Shown: positions 8,502 to 16,728 of the stretch, piece by piece
How the letters are laid out: every line of letters begins with the position of its first letter
How positions within the stretch are numbered: position 1 is the stretch's first letter
Assembly (NCBI GenBank): GCA_019239425.1
Contig: JAFAZX010000018.1
Coordinates: forward strand, 1 to 64,000
DNA from: Acidobacteriota bacterium
GTDB taxonomy: Bacteria; Acidobacteriota; Blastocatellia; Pyrinomonadales; Pyrinomonadaceae
DNA length: 64,000 bases
Direction: 5' to 3'
Position numbers and translations under genes: made by a program
The notes under the pieces: model-generated
Databases searched by the model: none
What the model saw: only the letters and a program-made list of their open reading frames with translations
What the model was told of the DNA's origin: nothing

Positions 8502-10504
8502 TCCGCCAAAGAGTTTCTCATGCTGGCGCGCCAGCCGGAGGCGGCGGCGCGCGGGAAGCGGCGCTCGTTCTCGTGGAGGACGGCGAAGACCGCGTCCTCC
8601 GGGCTGAGCTGCCCGGGGAAGGCGACGCCTTTGTCTCGCCGCGCGGCGGCGGTGGCGGCGTCGATGTCGTTCTCGATCAGCTCGTGCCAGGCGCGGGCGT
8701 GGCGCGGGTCAATGCCCATGGCCTTCGCCGTCTCCGCGTCGGCCTCGGCCGCCCGGCCCGCGCGCGCGAGGGCGGAGGCGTGCCGCACCCTTAAGAAGAT
8801 GGATTTCGGGTAGACGCGCACGGCCGAGGCGAGCGTCCGCTCGGAGGCCGCGAGGTCGCCCGCGGCCTCTTCGGCCCAGGCGAGGTAGGCGTAACAGGTC
8901 GAGGTGTTGAAGCCGCGCGCGACGGCGAAGCGCAGGTAAGGCACCGCCTCCGCCTCGCGCTTCTGGAAGTAGAGCCAGACGCCGAAGTTGTAATGCGCCG
9001 CCGGGTCGTAAGGGTTCAGACGGACGGCCGCGCGGAAGAGTTCCTCGTTGCCGCTCGCCTGCGCCCGCGCGAGCGTGAGCACCTTCGCCGCCTGGAAGGC
9101 GAAGCCGCACGTCAGGATGAGGCTGAAGGCCGAGGCGGCGGCCAGCGCGCGCGGGCGGAAGAAAGGCAGCGCGACGGCCTCGGACTCTTTACTCTCAGCG
9201 CGTGAGTTCTGAAGCGCGAAGCGGAGGACGAGGGCGGCGAGGAAGAAGAAGACGAGGCCGCTGCCCGTCCAGCGGAAGGAGATGGAACTGGCGCCGGAAC
9301 TGAAGGCGAAGGCGGCGAGGCCGGCGACCGCGCCGGGCACGAGCGGGCTGTGCGAACGCCGGAGAGCGCGCGCGGCGGCCCACAAGAGCGCGCAGCAGAA
9401 GGCGGCGAAGAGCGCGAAGCCGACCGCGCCGGTCTCGGCCAGGATTTGCAGGTACTCGTTATGCGCCGCGCCGGCCAGGTACTGCTCGTTGAGCAGGACG
9501 AGCGGCGAGTCGGGCTGGCGCGCGGCGAAGGCCGCGCGGGCTTCGGGGAAGGCCGTCTCAAAACCTCCCGCGCCCGCGCCCGTCAGGGGGTGCGCGCGCC
9601 ACATCTCGACGGCCGACCACCAGAAGAGGAAGCGCACGCGCGTGTTCTTCTCGGCTTCGGAGGTTTCGCCGAGACGCTTCAGGACGGGCTGGTGGATGCT
9701 GCCGCCCTCGGCGAACGGCGTGGGGGCCGCTTGCAGCGCGAAGCAGAAGGCGAGGGCCGAGGCGAGAACGACGGCGCGCCGCACGTTGCGGGGCCTGTAC
9801 TGGCGGAAGGCGCAGGCGCACGCGGCGAGCAGCAGCAGCCCGACGCAGACGGCGATGAAGGGGGCGCGCTCGGCGATCTGTAAGACCGCGAGCCACGCGG
9901 CCACGGCCGCCGCGCCGCAGAGGAGGGCCGCACGCGAGCGCCTGACTCTCAGCGCCAGCGCGGCGAAGAAGGGAATCGTGACGGCCATCGGCTCGCCGAG
10001 CCCGTGCTGGCGCAGGAGCGAGTCGGGCGTGGTCAGGTGCCCGACGACGTTGGCGACCGCGATGACGAGGACGACCAGCGCGAGCAGTGTGACGGCCGCG
10101 CGCAGCGGGCGCGTGTGCGCCGCCGCGCGGCTCACGAGGAAGAAGAAGAGGAGGTAGAGCGTCCACGTCGCGGCGTAGTGCAGGGCGGCGAAGCCGTTCG
10201 CGGCCCACGCGAAGCTGACGGCGCTCCACGCGACGAAGAGCCCGAGCGGCGTCAGCAGGCCCAGCTCCAAAGGCCGCGCGGGCGCCGGCCGCGTGTCGCG
10301 CCTTCGCGCGCGGAGCCAGAGGGCCGCGGTCGTGGCGGAGACGAGGGCGGCGGTAATCAACTCCTGCCGCCACGTGAGGCCGCCGTTGGTGGGCCGCGGG
10401 AGGCCGGGGAGGAATGGGGTCAGCAGGGCCAGCGGCCAGAGGGCGACGAAGAAGAGAAGGCCGCCGGTCTGCTGCCTTATCCAACGAGGCGCGCTGAAGG
10501 TCAT
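8498..10504 (-). CDS. O-antigen ligase/polymerase family membrane protein with C-terminal TPRs
   Basis: 668 residues. About ten to twelve membrane segments, with the Wzy_C hallmark AHNEYLQILAETGAVGF near residue 350 in the large periplasmic loop. The C-terminal 200 residues are soluble helical repeats (AAHYNFGVWLYFQKREAEAV and following), a TPR tail. Family members are O-antigen ligases (WaaL), polymerases (Wzy) or protein O-oligosaccharyltransferases (PglL/TfpW), all using lipid-linked glycans in the periplasm. The gene starts 19 bases after a pilin gene, so a pilin glycosyltransferase is the most attractive specific reading, but the sequence alone cannot separate the three activities. Confidence 0.82.
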   Translation of the reverse strand: MTFSAPRWIRQQTGGLLFFVALWPLALLTPFLPGLPRPTNGGLTWRQELITAALVSATTAALWLRARRRDTRPAPARPLELGLLTPLGLFVAWSAVSFAWAANGFAALHYAATWTLYLLFFFLVSRAAAHTRPLRAAVTLLALVVLVIAVANVVGHLTTPDSLLRQHGLGEPMAVTIPFFAALALRVRRSRAALLCGAAAVAAWLAVLQIAERAPFIAVCVGLLLLAACACAFRQYRPRNVRRAVVLASALAFCFALQAAPTPFAEGGSIHQPVLKRLGETSEAEKNTRVRFLFWWSAVEMWRAHPLTGAGAGGFETAFPEARAAFAARQPDSPLVLLNEQYLAGAAHNEYLQILAETGAVGFALFAAFCCALLWAAARALRRSHSPLVPGAVAGLAAFAFSSGASSISFRWTGSGLVFFFLAALVLRFALQNSRAESKESEAVALPFFRPRALAAASAFSLILTCGFAFQAAKVLTLARAQASGNEELFRAAVRLNPYDPAAHYNFGVWLYFQKREAEAVPYLRFAVARGFNTSTCYAYLAWAEEAAGDLAASERTLASAVRVYPKSIFLRVRHASALARAGRAAEADAETAKAMGIDPRHARAWHELIENDIDAATAAARRDKGVAFPGQLSPEDAVFAVLHENERRFPRAAASGWRASMRNSLAE

Positions 10505-10523
10505 GGTTCGGGTCAGGGCCGGG

Positions 10524-10991
10524 TCAGTTTAGCGGCGTGCCCCCGGCGGTCGTCGTCGGCGGGCTGGCGACGTTCAGCGGGTGCACGTAGATGACGCCGG
10601 GCGTGTCGGACGAGAAGTTGCGGGTGCCCGCGTTGCTGGTCGCGGGCGCGGCGCCGGCCGTGTAATAGGTGCCGGAGTTCGAGACGACGACGCCGAAGAC
10701 GTAACCGCTCTTCGCGTTCGGAACCGTCGTGGCCGAGCCGAGGGCGCCGTCAATGATCTGCTGGTCAACGAGGTCGGAGAACGTCCCGAAGGTGCCGGCG
10801 CCGTAAGTCTCACGGTAGGACACTTCGGCGGTGCTGATGGTGCGTACGGCCGAGATGGCGGACGCCTCGTTGGACGCCTTGCGGGAGGCGAGGAGGTTGG
10901 GGACTGCGATGGCGGCGATGATGCCGATGATCGCGACGACGATCAGTAGCTCGATCAGCGAGAAGCCCTTCTGGCGATTTCTTGTTCGCAC
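10524..10991 (-). CDS. Type IV major-pilin-like protein, third of three tandem copies
   Basis: 155 residues from a GTG start chosen because GGGAGG lies 8 bases upstream; the frame is open further upstream but that extension is basic and proline-rich and unlike any pilin. Class III leader ending RQKG, then mature Phe1 and Glu5 in FSLIELLIVVAIIGIIAAIA, the PilD cleavage and methylation context. The globular domain (GTFSDLVDQQIIDG, NAKSGYVFGV, and a TPGVIYVHPLNVA strand) lacks cysteines, so there is no disulfide D-loop. It is more diverged than the other two copies and may be a minor pilin or an antigenic variant. Confidence 0.9.
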   Translation of the reverse strand: MRTRNRQKGFSLIELLIVVAIIGIIAAIAVPNLLASRKASNEASAISAVRTISTAEVSYRETYGAGTFGTFSDLVDQQIIDGALGSATTVPNAKSGYVFGVVVSNSGTYYTAGAAPATSNAGTRNFSSDTPGVIYVHPLNVASPPTTTAGGTPLN

Positions 10992-11050
10992 TTTTAATGC
11001 CTCCCGTCGTGCGCAGTGAGTTGGGGCGACTGCGTTGCGGATTGAAAGAA

Positions 11051-11086
11051 GGGCGGGGGCAGACTTTGCAGCCGAACCCCCGCCCC
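11051..11086 (-). terminator. Stem-loop between second and third pilin genes
   Basis: GGGCGGGGG (11051-11059) and CCCCCGCCC (11077-11085) can form a 9-base GC stem with a 17-base loop. On the minus strand it is followed by TTCTTTC, so it could act as a partial terminator or RNA-stabilising element that sets the third pilin and the downstream ABC genes at lower expression than the first two pilins. This is inference from sequence only. Confidence 0.6.
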
Positions 11087-11106
11087 GGTGGAGTGTGTTG
11101 CTTGGG

Positions 11107-11595
11107 TTAGTTCCCGATGGGGGTGCCGCCGGCCGTCGAGTTCGGAGCCGTGCCGACCGAACCGGCCGTCGGGTTGGCGACGATGACACCGCTCTCGTCG
11201 CCGGCGAAGGTACGGGTTCCGCCGTTGGCCGTCGCGGGCGCCGCGCCCGACGTAAAGCCGGCCGCGTAGCCGCCGGTGGCCGCCGACGGGTTGATGGCGA
11301 AGAGGTAGCCGCTCTTGGCGTTCGCGACGTCGATGGCCGCCGCCAACTTGCCATCAATCAGGTTGTTGCTGGTCAGGTTAGTCAGGCTGCCGTAGCTGCC
11401 GCTCCCGACCGTTGACGAGTAGGTGGCCTCGGCACTGCTGAAACTGCGGAGGGAGGAGATGGCCGATGCCTCGTTCGACGCCTTGCGGGAGGCGAGGAGG
11501 TTGGGGATGGCGATGGCGGCGATGATGCCGATAATCGCCACGACGATCAGTAGCTCGATCAGCGAGAAGCCCCTCTGGCCTTTGTTCTTTAGCAT
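11107..11595 (-). CDS. pilA: Type IV major pilin, second tandem copy
   Basis: 162 residues with AAGGAGC ten bases upstream of the ATG. Short leader MLKNKGQRG, then FSLIELLIVVAIIGIIAAIA with Glu5. The first 45 mature residues form the hydrophobic assembly helix; the rest is a Gly/Ser/Thr/Ala-rich globular domain without cysteines that ends STAGGTPIGN. It is nearly identical to the first copy (differences are scattered, mostly Ser/Thr/Ala swaps), showing recent duplication. Exported and polymerised into pili for twitching, adhesion or DNA uptake. Only 36 bases separate it from the first copy, so both are transcribed together. Confidence 0.95.
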   Translation of the reverse strand: MLKNKGQRGFSLIELLIVVAIIGIIAAIAIPNLLASRKASNEASAISSLRSFSSAEATYSSTVGSGSYGSLTNLTSNNLIDGKLAAAIDVANAKSGYLFAINPSAATGGYAAGFTSGAAPATANGGTRTFAGDESGVIVANPTAGSVGTAPNSTAGGTPIGN

Positions 11596-11631
11596 CTGAC
11601 GGTGCTCCTTAATTCACGAGGGAGTTACCGC

Positions 11632-12120
11632 TTAGTTGCCGATGGGGGTGCCGCCAGCCGTCGAGGTCGGGGCCGTGCCGGTCGAGCCGGTCGTCGGGTT
11701 CGCCACGATGACACCGCTCTCGTCGCCGGCGAACTTGCGGGTTCCGCCGTTAGCCGTCGAAGGCGCCGCACCAGCCGTGAAGCCGGCCGCGTAGCCGCCG
11801 GTGGCCGCCGACGGGTTGATGGCGAAGAGGTAGCCGCTCTTGGCGTTCGCGACGTCGATGGCCGCTGCCAGCTTGCCGTCGATCAGGCCGTTGGACGAGA
11901 GGCTGGTCATGGCGCCGTAGCTGCCATTACCGACCGTTGACGAGTAGGTCGCCTCGGCACTGCTGACGGTGCGGAGGGAGGAGATGGCGGACGCTTCGTT
12001 AGCGGCCTTGCGGGAGGCGAGGAGGTTGGGGATGGCGATGGCGGCGATGATGCCGATGATCGCCACGACGATCAACAGCTCGATGAGCGAGAAGCCTTTC
12101 TGGCCTTTGTTCTTTTGCAT
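11632..12120 (-). CDS. pilA: Type IV major pilin, first tandem copy (promoter-proximal)
   Basis: 162 residues. An upstream in-frame ATG (12189) exists, but the ATG at 12120, preceded by AAGGAGCACCGTGACAG, gives the normal pilin leader MQKNKGQKG followed by FSLIELLIVVAI. The mature protein has Glu5, a long N-terminal helix and a Gly/Ser/Thr-rich head without cysteines, close to the second copy. It is the first gene after a sigma-54-type promoter (12239-12255) and lies directly downstream of pilR, whose product should activate that promoter, as described for pilA in Pseudomonas, Myxococcus and Geobacter. Confidence 0.95.
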   Translation of the reverse strand: MQKNKGQKGFSLIELLIVVAIIGIIAAIAIPNLLASRKAANEASAISSLRTVSSAEATYSSTVGNGSYGAMTSLSSNGLIDGKLAAAIDVANAKSGYLFAINPSAATGGYAAGFTAGAAPSTANGGTRKFAGDESGVIVANPTTGSTGTAPTSTAGGTPIGN

Positions 12121-12238
12121 CTCTGTCACGGTGCTCCTTCGGAGAAAAGTTTGTTTGAGTGAAGATTCGTTCTCCCGCCCATCGGCCATCGTCTCAGGCT
12201 ACGCGCCGTTCGCGCGGGACTTCTGACGCCGGTGCCTG

Positions 12239-12255
12239 AAACAAGGGCCGTGCCA
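12239..12255 (-). promoter_or_regulatory. Sigma-54 promoter of the pilin genes
   Basis: On the minus strand this reads TGGCACGGCCCTTGTTT, matching the sigma-54 consensus TGGCACG-N4-TTGCW at all positions but the C of the -12 GC. Transcription would begin near 12230, giving a leader of about 110 bases before the pilin ATG at 12120. PilR, encoded just upstream, carries the GAFTGA loop needed to activate it. PilR sites would be expected 100-200 bases further upstream, within 12300-12460. Apart from this promoter and a weak GC stem near 12429-12466, the 343-base gap 12121-12463 shows nothing. Confidence 0.75.
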
Positions 12256-12463
12256 CGGTGCTTTTCATCACACTTTGCCCCGAATCGGCCGGTTTTCGCA
12301 GCGAAATTTGCAAGCGCACGCCGCCGCCGACGGTGACGCGGCGCGGCTGGTAACAAATTTCGTCAGCTGCCCGCTGCCGTAAATTGACAGCCAGTGTAAA
12401 AGGGAAAGGGTTGTGAGGAGCTTCAGAAAGCCGCCCGGCCTGTTCCAGAAATCGCGGCCGGCC

Positions 12464-13885
<1,422 letters not shown>

Positions 13886-13902
13886 AGTCTCCAGTGTAGA
13901 AC

Positions 13903-15582
13903 TTAGCCCTGTTTGGCAGGCAGTTCTATCGTGATGGTCGTCCCGTGCCCCTCGCGGCTGCGGACGTTGATTGTACCACCGTGGTCGCGGATTATCTGGT
14001 AGACGATGGAGAGGCCGAGGCCCGTCCCGCCCGTCGTCGAGGAGGAGAAGGGTTCGAAGAGTCTCTCGACCTGCGCGGGCGACATGCCGCGCCCGGTATC
14101 CGCGAGGGTGATGCGGGCGCTGCCCGGCGCCGTGCGCCGCATCTCGGCGCGGAGCGTCCCGCCTTCGGGCATCGCCTTCAGGGCGTTGCGCGTGAGGTTC
14201 CAGAAGACCTGCCGGATGCCCTCGGCGTCGGCCATCGCCAGCAGGGGCTGCTCGGGCAGGTCTTCTTCGAGCCGGTGGCCGTCGAGCAGTTCCGGGCTGT
14301 GGCGCAGGAGCGCGAAGGTCTCGCGCAGAGGCTCGCGCAGGTCGCACTCGGCGAGCGAGAACTTGCGCGGCCGCGCGTAGGTCAGGAAGTCCGTGATGAT
14401 GCGGTTGAGGCGGTCGGACTCGCTCAGGACGATGTCCATCAGCTCACGCTCCGGCGCGTCGGCCGGAAGCTCCGAGCGCAGCACCTGAATCGAGCCGCGC
14501 ATCGCCGCCAGGGGGTTGCGTATCTCGTGCGCGATGCCGGCCGCCACGCGCCCGACGGCCGACAGGCGCTCCTGCCGGCGCGAGGTCTCCTCCATCGCGC
14601 GGATGTCCGTCAGGTCCTGGAAGGTGATGACGAGTCCGGTCGTCTCGCCGCTTTCGGCGTAGAGCGGCGAGATGTTGTAGCCGAGCTTGACGAGGAAGCC
14701 CTCGGGCGTCAGACACTCTGCCTCGTAACGCGGGCTCACGTGCCCCTCGGCCGCGGAGCGCAGAGACTCCTCGATGCGCACGCCCATGTCGCCGAACAGG
14801 ATCGACACGTCCTGCCCGCGCAGGTCTGCGGCCGCGTAGCCCGTCATCTCCTCGGCCGCGCGGTTCACAGTGAAGACGCGCCGCTCGAGGTCGGTCGTAA
14901 TAACCCCCGAGCGTATCGACTCGACGATGCGCTCGTGCAGCGCGCGCAGAGAGACGAGCGCGTGCGTCGCCTCGCGCATCTGCACCTCTGAGAGCGTCTG
15001 CCGCTCGGCGAGCCGCGCCGCCAGCAGCCCGACGACGAGGAAGGCCACGACGTTTAAGCCCGTCACCTCCGCCGTCTCGGCCAGCGCCGCCGTCGTCAGG
15101 CCGCGCCCGTTGCCCCCGAGCCAGCCCGCCGTCAGCCCCAGCATCGTCGTCGTGTAAAAGGCCGCGCACCCGACCGCCGTCACCAGAGCGCCGCGCGCGC
15201 CGAGGAAGATGCTCGCCGACGAGATGACGAGGATGTAGAGCGCCGTGTAAGGGGAGTAGAGGTTGCCCGTCACCCAGACGAGCCACGTCACGAGCAGCGC
15301 GTCGAGCGCAAACTGCGCCGTGGCCTGCGTCCGCAAGGAAATGCGCGTGAACCGCAGCGCCAGCGCGTAGGTGGCCGACAACCCCGCCACCACGAAGGCG
15401 AAGGGCAGCGCGCCGCCGAGTCTGCGCGTCTCCTGCGCGCCCGGCGCCAGCCCGCTCGTCCAGAGCACGCTGACGCCGAAGAGCAGCCCCGCCGCCAGCA
15501 GACGCCCCGCGATCAGTCGCCAGACCCAGACGCGCTGCAGTCCGGACTCGCCGCCGACCGTCTTCTCCACACGCGCCCTCAT
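13903..15582 (-). CDS. pilS: Sensor histidine kinase PilS
   Basis: 559 residues from the ATG at 15582 (alternative starts at 15600 and 15657 add up to 25 residues). Six membrane helices in the first 200 residues as in PilS, then a PAS domain (GVITTDLERRVFTVNRAAEE), HisKA with GIAHEIRNPLAAMRG and a complete HATPase_c: NLTRNALKAM, LADTGRGM, GGTGLGLSI. It senses a membrane signal, in Pseudomonas the inner-membrane pilin pool, and phosphorylates PilR encoded 17 bases downstream. The order pilS-pilR-pilin matches Myxococcus and Pseudomonas. Confidence 0.88.
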   Translation of the reverse strand: MRARVEKTVGGESGLQRVWVWRLIAGRLLAAGLLFGVSVLWTSGLAPGAQETRRLGGALPFAFVVAGLSATYALALRFTRISLRTQATAQFALDALLVTWLVWVTGNLYSPYTALYILVISSASIFLGARGALVTAVGCAAFYTTTMLGLTAGWLGGNGRGLTTAALAETAEVTGLNVVAFLVVGLLAARLAERQTLSEVQMREATHALVSLRALHERIVESIRSGVITTDLERRVFTVNRAAEEMTGYAAADLRGQDVSILFGDMGVRIEESLRSAAEGHVSPRYEAECLTPEGFLVKLGYNISPLYAESGETTGLVITFQDLTDIRAMEETSRRQERLSAVGRVAAGIAHEIRNPLAAMRGSIQVLRSELPADAPERELMDIVLSESDRLNRIITDFLTYARPRKFSLAECDLREPLRETFALLRHSPELLDGHRLEEDLPEQPLLAMADAEGIRQVFWNLTRNALKAMPEGGTLRAEMRRTAPGSARITLADTGRGMSPAQVERLFEPFSSSTTGGTGLGLSIVYQIIRDHGGTINVRSREGHGTTITIELPAKQG

Positions 15583-15772
15583 GGGGGCTAAGCCTAGCAT
15601 AAAAGCCGCGCCGCCCCTGATTTTTGTCCCGGATCGCGCTGAACTCACGAAAAACACTCTGTAGAATCAACCGGGCCTTAACTCGAACACCATCAACATG
15701 ATTACGTGACAAATATGCCAAAGAAGTTGCAATATTTAAACACGGTTTATTAAATGATTGATATTAAAGGGG

Positions 15773-15801
15773 TTGACAGCGAGGCCAGCTTCGGTTAAGC
15801 T
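15773..15801 (+). promoter_or_regulatory. Sigma-70-type promoter of the secreted repeat protein
   Basis: TTGACA (15773-15778), 17-base spacer, TAAGCT (15796-15801). The leader to the GTG start at 15967 is about 160 bases and contains a small stem-loop, TGGAG/CTCCA around 15922-15938, just before the ribosome binding site GGAGGA. The rest of the 384-base gap between pilS and this gene is AT-rich upstream of the promoter and holds no gene. No known riboswitch consensus was recognised in the leader. Confidence 0.6.
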
Positions 15802-15966
15802 GCGCGGCGAGACTGAAGTTTCCTATGAAGTCAGTCCCCAGTCTTTCTATTTCCCTCTTGCATACAAGTTGCGCATAAAGAAGTGAAAGACGGGTGCTGT
15901 CCGCGGTTCGTTGCAGGCAATCATGGAGCTAAGTCTCCACTCTCTCATTAATCTACGGAGGACAAC

Positions 15967-16503
15967 GTGAAAAGATTTTTCTTCTCCCCAGTGGCGTGCT
16001 TGGTCATGTCACTCTCGCTCGCCCTCGGCATTCTCGTGGGCGACATGGGCGGCCTCAAACTCCTCACGACTGCGCACGCAGAGGACAGTACCTGTAGCGG
16101 AATGGTCTACGGCCAACAGGTGACCCTCGAAGAAGGGGTTGCCGTGAGCGGCATTGCCGTCCGCGACATCTACGTCAACGGCCAGTTGGTGCCGGAGGCC
16201 GTCATCGCCGGCCGCGTGCAGCTCGTGGACAGCAGCGTCGTGAACGCCTTGGGCGTCATCGTCGGCGGCAACGAAGTCCCGAACGGCGTCATCGTCGGCG
16301 GCCGCGAGGTCGAGGCGGTCAGCCTGAGCGGCGCGACCGTCAACGCCAGCGGCACCGCCGTCGGCGGCGAGTTGACGGGCGACGGCATCACGATCAACGA
16401 CGGCGTCATCACCGGTCAGAACCTGCTGCTCAGCGGCACGACCATCGACGGCGGCTCCATCAGCGGCACCACCGAGGGCATCAGCGTCCCGCCCTCGAAC
16501 TGA
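15967..16503 (+). CDS. Secreted repeat protein, predicted beta-solenoid, unknown function
   Basis: 178 residues from a GTG with GGAGGA five bases upstream. A long signal peptide with a cleavage site near AHAED (residues 36-40) is followed by short repeats built of alternating hydrophobic and Gly/Asn/Ser residues: GVAVSGIAVRDI, GVIVGGNEVP, GVIVGGREVE, GTAVGGELTGDGITI, GTTIDGGSI. Such six-to-twelve-residue periodicity suits a stacked beta-strand solenoid exposed outside the cytoplasm. One cysteine (CSG) follows the signal peptide. It has its own promoter and a strong terminator, so it is monocistronic. No family is recognised. Confidence 0.75.
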   Translation: MKRFFFSPVACLVMSLSLALGILVGDMGGLKLLTTAHAEDSTCSGMVYGQQVTLEEGVAVSGIAVRDIYVNGQLVPEAVIAGRVQLVDSSVVNALGVIVGGNEVPNGVIVGGREVEAVSLSGATVNASGTAVGGELTGDGITINDGVITGQNLLLSGTTIDGGSISGTTEGISVPPSN

Positions 16504-16541
16504 CCGCGGCTGTCCGAGCGAGCGACGGCGGCAAGCATAGC

Positions 16542-16577
16542 GGCGGCCGCGTCTGAAGCCTTTCAGACGCGGCCGCC
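16542..16577 (+). terminator. Intrinsic terminator after the secreted repeat protein
   Basis: GGCGGCCGCGTCTGAA (16542-16557) pairs perfectly with its complement at 16562-16577 around a 4-base loop, and TTTT follows at 16584-16587. The stem is 16 bases and GC-rich. It lies 38 bases after the stop codon of the gene at 15967 and upstream of the hybrid kinase promoter. A related GGCGGCCGCGTCTC copy of the left arm follows at about 16593. Confidence 0.75.
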
Positions 16578-16631
16578 ATGCAGTTTTCCGGGGGCGGCCG
16601 CGTCTCGGCCCGGCCCGCCGACGCTTCGGCT

Positions 16632-16660
16632 TTGACTGTGGCGGGCGCAGCCACTACACT
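16632..16660 (+). promoter_or_regulatory. Sigma-70-type promoter of the hybrid kinase
   Basis: TTGACT (16632-16637), 17-base spacer, TACACT (16655-16660). It lies 68 bases upstream of the ATG at 16729 and downstream of the terminator at 16542-16577, consistent with an independent transcription unit. Confidence 0.6.
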
Positions 16661-16728
16661 TAAGCGCAAGGCCGGGGCGTCTCACCACGCAGGCAAATGC
16701 CCTCTCCGGCGGGACTCGCCCGAGATCG

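Noticed and set aside
10992-11357. In-frame 122-residue N-terminal extension of the third pilin
   Set aside because: Basic, Pro/Ala-rich and antisense-like; the GTG at 10991 has GGGAGG upstream and gives the normal pilin leader.
12300-12336. Second sigma-54-like element (GGCGTGCGCTTGC on the minus strand)
   Set aside because: Spacing between GG and GC is 9 instead of 10 bases; the element at 12239-12255 fits much better.
13886-14347. In-frame upstream extension of PilR into the PilS gene
   Set aside because: Overlaps the coding region of PilS in another frame; the ATG at 13885 gives a normal-length PilR.
15880-15960. Possible riboswitch in the leader of the secreted repeat protein
   Set aside because: Compared from memory with cyclic-di-GMP and cobalamin consensus blocks; none match, only a small stem-loop is seen.
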